Shown in pieces: positions 57,517 through 64,000 of a stretch of DNA of 64,000 nt. The first letter of the stretch is position 1. The number at the start of each line of letters is the position of its first letter. Position numbers and translations under genes: made by a program. The notes beneath the pieces were generated by a model. It saw nothing but the letters and a program-made list of their open reading frames with translations. It was not told the DNA's origin and made no database searches. Source of the stretch: Hygrophila difformis (taxonomy: Eukaryota; Streptophyta; Magnoliopsida; Lamiales; Acanthaceae); contig JAOANR010000002.1 in NCBI GenBank assembly GCA_030278955.1, forward strand, positions 24,662,057 to 24,726,056, given 5' to 3'.

Positions 57517-57800
57517 GTGGAGGAAGAACTGGACTTGGAGGAGACCAAAGTTATCAAAATTGCTCCCACATTTTTAAGCAACCATTTAGTGGAAAATAAA
57601 GAGAGGAGAAGACCTAGAAGAAAAGAGGAGAAATACAAATGGGCGAGCAAGGGAGAAAGCAAGAGTTTGGTACGCGAGAATACCGAGCAAAGGAGAATGA
57701 AAAGAAGAGGAATCACACGAAAACCCCACATTTTGAAGCAAAGAATGCCGCCGAAGAAGAAGACGGATCAAACCCAAGAGGCCCAGCAAGCCGCTGCTGG
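57517..57800 (+). other. Possible first exon at the left end of TE-10
   Basis: The frame MEEELDLEETKVIK from 57517 is purine-rich and highly charged. Within it MPPKKKTDQTQEAQQAAA (57745-57798) looks like a proper gene start with a basic, nuclear-signal-like PPKKK. GCTGCTG-GTATGCATTC at 57801 is a good splice donor followed by a T-run. No next exon can be identified. It may be host sequence carried along or a transposase 5' exon. Confidence 0.3.
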
Positions 57801-58168
57801 TATGCATTCTAATTTTTTTTTCTTTTTTTTTTTGTGAATGTTGGTTGAAGAATATGTTAGGTTAAACTAGGTTTTTTTAATGAATTGGAAGATTGTAAGT
57901 TCAACTGAAGTTCATGGGAGTTGAATGATTTGTGTTTGATATATAGAATGGTGGAGAAATGATATTGAATGTGTGATTAGCCTTGTGAACGTAGTTCGCA
58001 CCTAATGTGTTCGTTAAAATGATAGAATGATTATGTTGGTCTAGAATCCTCAATTTTGACATACATTGTTGTGTTAATTGATCAATGTTAGTGTTTGGCA
58101 ATGGATGGTTGTAGAATCTAATAGTTTTGAGTGGTGAGAATAGTGTTTGGTAATGGTTGGATAGAACT

Positions 58169-58403
58169 CTGGATAGCAGATCTTTTGTTTATGATTTTTC
58201 ATACAGGACCTTAATTCAAGACTCTATGCTTCATTTGATATGCATGGACCTGGTGCAAGTTTGCAAGCTCGGAAAACAGTGATTCTGGACAGCAAATATT
58301 TTGGATATGATTTTTCATACAGGATCGTAATTCAAGACTCTATGCTTCATTGTGATACGCATGGACCTCTGGTGCAAATCTGCAAGCTGGGCAAATAGTG
58401 ATT
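58169..58403 (+). repeat. Tandem duplication, about 116 bp, two copies
   Basis: Copies 58169-58284 and 58285-58403 both run from CTGGA-AGCA through ATGATTTTTCATACAGGA, TTCAAGACTCTATGCTTCAT and GCATGGACCT to AGTGATT. They differ at a number of bases. Confidence 0.9.
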
Positions 58404-59389
58404 CATGCCAGTTTGGAACTTCTGTAACATTTTTATACTCAAGGCACTTTCATTTTTAATACTATTGGGTATGAACTGCCTCAATAACCCACTTGAAGTC
58501 AGTGAATTAGTGAAGAGTTCATTATGTGCTTGGGCCTTGGTTATGTAATATGGTTTGGTACAAGGTTTTGATACTTCTTTGTTGATCAAAAATCTAGAAC
58601 TTGTACAAAATTTAGGATAAATCAAATCATGAATTTTTCGGAATTTTCACAGGGAAGTTTGGCTTTCATTTTTACAGTTGTTCATCTTCATGATGATGCT
58701 TTACGTGAATACCATATGAGCTTGAACTCTAGGGGTGCTATTTGGAAACACGTGCCTCAAAAGAAAGTTTTCAGTGTAGCATCCTTTTATTTGTTTTACT
58801 TATAATAGGATACTCAGTTTTCAGTGTATTCATTAGGGCAAGTTGATTGTTTTGTGTCTATATTAGATTTATTTAAGTTTTATTTTACTACGTAGAATTC
58901 GATGCTAGATTTTCGATGTTGGGAATTGGATGTTTTGGAATATTACATTTTGGATGGTAGGAAATGGATGTTCGAGATATTGAATTTTGGTGTATGTTAT
59001 GGTAGATGGCCTTATGATGTTGGATTTTAAATGTGTGGTAACCAACCAAGTAAAAAAAATGTATCCAACAAAAATATCTTATTTTTCTGAAACTGTAACA
59101 AGATGACGGTGGAGAGGACGGTCATTTCGAACCGTCACATACGTTTTGAAGTGGACAGAATGTTGGGTCCCCATGACCGTCCCATACATTCTGAAGTGGA
59201 CAGAATGTTTGAGACGGTCCTGAGGACGGTCCCAGTGACCATCCCAATATATTTATTTGTCCCAACTTATTTACCACAAAATGCAGTAAGTGGTTGCCAA
59301 GTCTTCACTTTGTTGATTACCACACTTCTTGTGATTTAGTTACCACAATTTTTTTTACTCATTTCACATATATTCTCTATATATTTCCA

Positions 59390-60060
59390 CCCACTTATTT
59401 GTTTACCAAGTCTTCACATAAACTACATGCTTGGTAAAAACTAACTTAAAACTTGGTAAAGAAAAACTTGAACTTGGTAAAATCACAAACTTATAACTTG
59501 GTAAAACACAAAATCTAAAACTTGGTAAACTGTAATTCATAACTTGGTAAACCACAAACTTAAACTTGGTAACCTATAATTAAACGTCGGTAAAATATAA
59601 ACAAATACTTGGTAATGAGAAATATAAAACTTAGTAAAATTTGGTAAATGTACTTATGGTATAAGAATTTGGTGTATTGTGCTAATTCACCAGTTTTGGT
59701 TAAATATGAAGGACAGTCCTAGGGACTTAAGGACGGTTTATGAATGGCGTCCCTAGCACCGTACCAAACTACATACGTAATACTTGGTAAATGATAACTT
59801 AAAACTTGGTAAAGAAAAACTTGAACTTGGTAAACCCACATACTTATTACTTAGTAAAACCACAAATCTAAAACTTGGTAAAACCGTAAGTAAAAAAATT
59901 GGTAAACCACAACTAAAACGTTGGTAAAATACAAACTAAATACTTGGTAAATGACAACATAAAACTCAGTAAAATTTGGTAAATATACTTATGGTATAAC
60001 AATTTGGTTTATTGTACTAACTTGGTGTATTGTGTTAATTCACCAGTTTTGGTGTATTAT
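59390..60060 (+). repeat. Direct array of ACTTGGTAAA repeats (left arm of TE-10)
   Basis: Close to 20 copies of ACTTGGTAAA-like motifs spaced 15-35 bases apart. The array itself is duplicated: about 59431-59710 and 59780-60055 align along their length, both ending TTCACCAGTTTTGG. GACGGTCC and GGACGGT motifs lie just before it (59100-59240) and between the halves. Confidence 0.85.
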
Positions 60061-60135
60061 TTCATACTATATTACCATATGTATGCACATTATTTACCAG
60101 GTAAGATGTCAATATGTTACCATAATATATGAAAC

Positions 60136-60486
60136 TTGTGTGTGGACGGTCAGTGGATGGGATATTACAACCGTGCATTGTACTATCCTCCACTCTCATA
60201 CCCCTTCGATTTATTCTTTACCAAAACATTCATTAGGCGTTACCGTTTCTGTAAAATTCTTTACCATCTTTTCTTGTTCATGGTTACTAAGTTCATGGAG
60301 CTTAGTTACCACGTTAAAGAATATTCACTTTTTAGATTAGTGTATATCAGTAACTACGAAACCATGAGAGATTACTCCAATGAGAGCTTACCACGTAGCG
60401 ATAGAGCGTCGAAAAAATCTACGGGTAAAGACGTTGAACCTCATTGGGACAATTTAGTGAAACATATAACAATAGATGGGGAATAA
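60136..60486 (+). CDS. Unrecognised 116-codon ORF inside TE-10
   Basis: MCVDGQWMGYYNRALYY to VKHITIDGE. It is rich in Phe, Tyr and Leu in the middle and charged at the end (SDRASKKSTGKDVEPHWDNL). It lies between the two opposed repeat arrays, where a transposon gene would be expected. It shows no known domain and no homologue in the window. It may be chance. Confidence 0.2.
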   Translation: MCVDGQWMGYYNRALYYPPLSYPFDLFFTKTFIRRYRFCKILYHLFLFMVTKFMELSYHVKEYSLFRLVYISNYETMRDYSNESLPRSDRASKKSTGKDVEPHWDNLVKHITIDGE

Positions 60487-61108
60487 CGAACGAGTTCGAA
60501 GTGACATTGATCAAGTAATTTAGCATGATCCCCCAAAAAATATTTCACGTCGTCATTACGATAGTAAAATACGATTGGATTATAATTATGGTAGACAAAT
60601 ACATATTTAGAACTTACCAACGAGCACATGGATGCTTCTAGTAATGAACGCAATATGAGATGCGAACGTATATGCCTCATTGGAGTATATACATACAATA
60701 GAATTCATAGTAGTTACACATATCGTCACAATGTTTATGGCTTAAGATAATAAGACAATTTTACATTCATTTAGACGTAATAATGACATTGGTTTTGAAC
60801 CCCAAACCCTTAAACGAATAAACTTACCACGTCCGCTTATGTGGTTTACCATATTTATTTACATAGCATACCATTGGTCTAGGATAAACTTACCAAAATC
60901 TTGATCCACTGCTTACCACACATTTTTCTATAAAGCTCTAAACCCTACAATCTTAAAAACTTTCAAAATATACAGTCATAAAATTACTAAACCCTTAGAA
61001 AATAAGAAAAAATAATATTCGTATTTTTTTTCAAATGAAGCTAAAGTTAATCAAATTTTATAATTTAATTTCTTAACTTATTTTAAATAGAAAATAAATT
61101 TAATTCTA
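60487..61108. other. TE-10 centre, no gene seen
   Basis: A/T-rich sequence with scattered TTACCA and ACCACG motifs. The ORF on the other strand (60441-60698) has no supporting feature. Confidence 0.5.
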
Positions 61109-61373
61109 TACTCCCTCTATCATTTAATCATATTAACGTTGGCATAGTAAACACTATTCATTGAGTAACTTTGATTCGACTTTTTAACATAGTTACATAA
61201 AATAAAACATAGTCAAGTTAGATCTTGTTAGATTCGTCTAATCACATAATTTTAGAATATTAAATTTTTATAATTTTTACTTTTATACATTTTTGAGATA
61301 TTAATCGTCAAATATTTGCATTGTATTGCATGAAAACATTGAATGTTAATATCATTTGATGACGGGAGGAGTA
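61109..61373. mobile_element. Stowaway-like MITE, copy 2
   Basis: TACTCCCTCTATC at the left and GACGGGAGGAGTA at the right; 265 bp. The inner sequence (AGATCTTGTTAGATTC, TTTACTTTTATACATTT, ATTAATCGTCAAATATTTGC) is shared with 52691-52945. Confidence 0.85.
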
Positions 61374-61436
61374 ATAATCATGCAATATGTATATACTTAT
61401 ACTATATAAATAAAAAGAAAATAAAATTAGTATGTG

Positions 61437-61745
61437 CTTTACCAAGTTCATTTCTATGAGGTTTACCAAGATTATAATAATTGTTTTACCAAGTTCATTT
61501 GTATGTGATTACCAAGTTCAATATTATATGCTTTACCAAGTTCAATAGTATATGCTTTACCAAGCTCTTTGGTATGTGCTTTACCAAGTTCAAAGTATAC
61601 TTTATGAAGTCCTTCTTGTGTATTTTACCACGTTCTTTGATATGTGCTTTTTTAAATTATTTACCAAATTCATTAGTATGAGGTTTACCAAGTTTATTGG
61701 AATGTGGTTTACCAAGTACATTAATATGTGCTTTACCAAATTATT
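61437..61745 (-). repeat. Inverted array of TTTACCAAGT repeats (right arm of TE-10)
   Basis: About 12 copies of TTTACCAAGTTC-like motifs 20-30 bases apart, the reverse complement of the left-arm motif. A related TTTACCACGT group follows at about 62017-62260, after a hAT fragment. Opposed subterminal arrays are typical transposase-binding regions. Confidence 0.85.
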
Positions 61746-61784
61746 GATATTTTTATTAATAAATAATAATATATTAATATATTC

Positions 61785-62009
61785 GGCTATTCATATTTAA
61801 AATCTGGATAATATCCTATCAATTTTCAGATATGATCGGATATTTTGGATATGGTTGAATATTTTTGGATACGAATACGAATGCAGATATTAAAATACAG
61901 ATTCGGATTCGAGTACGAATATTGAAAATCCGATCGGATAGTTGGATACGAATATAATCGGATACGACACTGGATCGGTCGGATATTTACCGTACCGCTT
62001 TCACCCCTA
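61785..62009 (-). mobile_element. hAT terminal fragment
   Basis: The right end, read on the minus strand, is TAGGGGTGAAAGCGGTACGG, a common plant hAT terminus, followed by many ATCCGA/GGATACGAAT repeats. The opposite end is not found. Confidence 0.5.
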
Positions 62010-62383
62010 TAAACCACATTGTATTTACCACGTAATTGGTTTGAGGTTTACCATCATGGATCTATAGTGGTTACTGGGCAACGCAATCTACTTACCACGT
62101 TTTCCTCTGGTGGATTACCATACCATTCGAATATGTTGTTTACCACATGCAAGCTAGTGAGGTTACCACGTAATGTAGAAGTGTTTTACCACTTTATGCC
62201 AATCTGAGTTACTACATAAACCACATAGTATTTACTATGTTCCTAGTTTGAGGTTTACCATCTTAATTAATGTGCTTCTTTGTTTTATCATTAAGTTCTT
62301 AAAACATAGGGCCTAAAACTCATTTTTAAATATGGGGCTTTGACTCTAATGATAAGTTTTCATAAGGTACCGGGCCCTAGTTT

Positions 62384-62904
62384 TCCCTTAGTTATAAGTA
62401 TTATTTTTCAAAAGCCCAAAATCTTGAGCCAAAATTTCTTTTAGCCCAACATATTTATTTACTAAGCCCAAACATTTTTCTTAGTCCAATACCTATACTT
62501 TTATTTGAGCCCAAGAAATTATTACTTTTGGCCCAATATAGTGGCCCAAATATTTTACCCTTATTCTTTTAAAATTTATCCATGGAGTAAAATTATTTTT
62601 AAAGGCCCATGGATAATTAAATAAATGCATTATTTAGATTAAATTATTTTCGGGGGGTTTGCATATGCATATACATACATAAATATTTGTGCTAACCTTT
62701 TTATGTGAATCGTTTGTGTTACATAACATTCTCCTCTAGTATTTGGCTTGACCTTGACTCTTGACTTAGAAGCGTTAGCTTGAGATTGATTGTGTCTTAA
62801 CTTTAGATCTTGATCGTCTATGCTTAGCATGTGCATAACTATTCTCTACCTTTTTCCATAGATCTTTATCTAGACGATATATTAAGACTTGTCGAGAAAA
62901 CCTA
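62384..62904 (+). other. TE-9 leader, part after TE-10
   Basis: Repeats of AGCCCAA, a perfect 10-bp inverted repeat TTATCCATGG/CCATGGATAA (62576-62616), a G-run (62652-62657) and TTTGCATATGCATATAC. These are the leader signals in their clearest form. The leader ORF follows at 62905. Confidence 0.75.
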
Positions 62905-63228
62905 ATGATAAAAACGATGAGTGCGTGCATTGACACCGAACAGAATATACGATACTTTAAACACCGCATAGCTCAACTTGAAGCTGACCTACAATACTTT
63001 TGGAATATAAGAGCGGCTGACCATGAACGCATAAATGACCTAGAGACCCAAGTTCAAAAAACTTACCGAACGAAACGAAGCAATGATAGATAGGATCGAG
63101 GCCCCAAAGGGATGGATCTGCTCCACCTTACCGACATCTTAATACCATTCAATCCCGTGGAGAATCATTTAGCGGATTCGAACCCAGTCCCAAGCCCAAC
63201 GGAGGAAGACCCTACCAACGAGGCTTAA
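62905..63228 (+). pseudogene. Leader coiled-coil ORF of TE-9 (frameshifted)
   Basis: MIKTMSACIDTEQNIRYFKHRIAQLEADLQ-like start (62905) with IRAADHERINDLETQV, matching LREADHHRINQLERQV of TE-6. A frameshift near 63090 breaks it; the tail in another frame reads NPVENHLADSN...SPTEEDPTNEA to 63228, acidic as in TE-1 and TE-7. It may begin slightly upstream, since homology to TE-6 starts at its LMIK. Confidence 0.65.
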
Positions 63229-63615
63229 GGAGATTAAAGATTATAAACACTGTCTATCTGCTTTTGTCTACTTATTCCTCTCCGAGAAATAGAAGCACTA
63301 GTTCATCTCCTATCTTTGTACGAAAATTCCTCGTATGGAGAAATAAAATGCAAGTCCCTATCTATTATTACAACACTCTTATTATTCCAAAAAAAAAAAT
63401 CTTGAGGAAATCTTATTAAACCTTACACCCTACTACGCCACGTCCAAGCAACAAAACCTTAAACTCTAAACACCACATCATATAAACAACTCTAAATACC
63501 ACATTACATAATACACTCTAAACAACTCCTATTAACACCATTTGATTCAACAAATTATTATTTTTCCAAAACTTCATTAAATCCTTAGAATCAGATCCTT
63601 GTGCATTGTGACAAA
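63229..63615 (+). other. TE-9 spacer between leader ORF and gag
   Basis: AATAAA at 63342-63347, a run of A at 63391-63399, and C/A-rich sequence with AACTCTAAA repeats (63460-63530). No gene. Confidence 0.55.
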
Positions 63616-64000
63616 ATGGCACCAAGAGGAAGACCTCGCAATCAACCCACCCCACCTCACACCAACGAAGAGCCACGATAACCCAACGTACCAGTACGAA
63701 ACGTAGGTGCACCCAATCAAGGAGGGCAAGCATCCCATTATGCCTAGTAACGTATACGGACGCCTAAGGACCATAGGGGAAGCTCTGGTCATCTTAGGGA
63801 ATGCGCTAGTCAATCAGGGGCAAGAGACAAGTAATAGCAACCCCAGAGATGATGGGAACCATCTCCGTGCAGGCCCGAATAGACCGCCTCGAGGCAGCAA
63901 AGGGAGAAGCAACGTGATAATCTTCAAACGTAGTAGCTACGTGCCCCGGTGTCCAAGGTGTAACCAACCTCATCTGGTGACGGGATGCCCTCAACCTAGC
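63616..64000 (+). pseudogene. gag: TE-9 gag, capsid deleted, continues beyond the window
   Basis: The start MAPRGRPRNQPTP at 63616 matches TE-6. Stops at about 63679 and 63748 and a frameshift follow. The next frame has GRLRTIGEALVILGNALVNQ, then jumps in frame to a short basic linker and the zinc knuckle CPRCNQPHLVTGC. The whole capsid core (about 200 residues: PYQPPHY to VAVARV in TE-3) is missing. The window ends inside the knuckle region. Confidence 0.85.

Larger units (their letters stand above)
57292..62383 (+). mobile_element. TE-10: DNA-transposon-like insertion in the TE-9 leader
   Basis: The leader of TE-9 breaks at 57291 and resumes at 62384. The edges carry a 12-bp inverted repeat: AAACTAGGGCCC at 57292-57303 and GGGCCCTAGTTT at 62372-62383. 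Further in, both ends have GCCCCAT and TTAGGCCC stretches. No clear target duplication is seen, so the superfamily (Mutator-like or hAT) is open. Inside are a possible first exon, a 116-bp tandem duplication, two opposed arrays of an ACTTGGTAAA repeat, a MITE and a hAT terminal fragment. No transposase is recognisable. Confidence 0.55.
53885..64000 (+). mobile_element. TE-9: Ty3/gypsy element, 5' part only, leader split by TE-10
   Basis: 5' LTR 53885-57112, primer site 57116, leader 57128-57291 and 62384-62904, leader ORF, gag from 63616 to the window end. The LTR is related to that of TE-3. Its pol, if any, lies to the right of the window. Confidence 0.88.

Noticed and set aside
61826..62017. 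63-codon ORF at 61.8-62.0 kb
   Set aside because: It is translation of the ATCCGA-rich hAT terminal repeats, not a gene.

Overview
The window is nuclear DNA of a flowering plant, most likely a eudicot; the species cannot be named from the sequence. It consists almost entirely of nested transposable elements. Most are Ty3/gypsy LTR retrotransposons of the chromovirus type, probably the Tekay/Del lineage. The evidence is a tRNA-iMet primer site 3 nt inside each 5' LTR, the pol order PR-RT-RH-INT, an integrase with D(60)D(35)E spacing and a GPY/F motif, and a C-terminal chromodomain. No host gene, rRNA, tRNA gene or CRISPR array was found.

Left block (1-27250). TE-1 (minus strand, 1-25439, cut by the window edge) is a degenerate gag-pol element. 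TE-2 (plus, 4857-20005, target duplication CGACG) sits in its RT gene, just before the catalytic FIDD codons, and carries no protein gene. TE-3 (minus, 7150-15577, duplication GCTAT) sits in the 5' LTR of TE-2 and carries gag only. TE-1 itself follows on from an older LTR remnant, TE-4 (25440-26932).

Middle block (27251-52673). TE-5 is a 5'-truncated plus-strand pol with a clean 715-codon frame. It runs into an LTR that is also the 5' LTR of TE-6 (29629-52673), so the two share one LTR. TE-7 (minus, 30551-40331, duplication TTAAA) is inserted in that LTR and carries a broken antisense gene of the Athila-associated 'plant transposon protein' type. A solo LTR, TE-8 (42531-45185), interrupts the TE-6 leader.

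Right block (52674-64000). This holds a Stowaway-like MITE, the 3' end of a hAT element, a TATA-bearing LTR-like fragment, and TE-9 (plus, 53885 to beyond the window). The TE-9 leader is split by a 5.1 kb DNA-transposon-like segment (TE-10, 57292-62383) with two opposed arrays of an ACTTGGTAAA repeat.

The most interesting signals are not ordinary genes. (1) The LTR families carry small tandem hairpin arrays at about the same place (1.7-2.1 kb into the LTR); in three of them the loops are constant and the stems covary. (2) A short coiled-coil ORF lies between the primer site and gag in four elements. (3) Most elements have two successive modules made of an 8-bp-stem hairpin with a tetraloop followed by a polypurine tract. 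The stretch between the modules matches the start of the TE-7 LTR, which suggests that the LTR boundary has moved. All of this was read by eye; no folding, alignment or database search was run.
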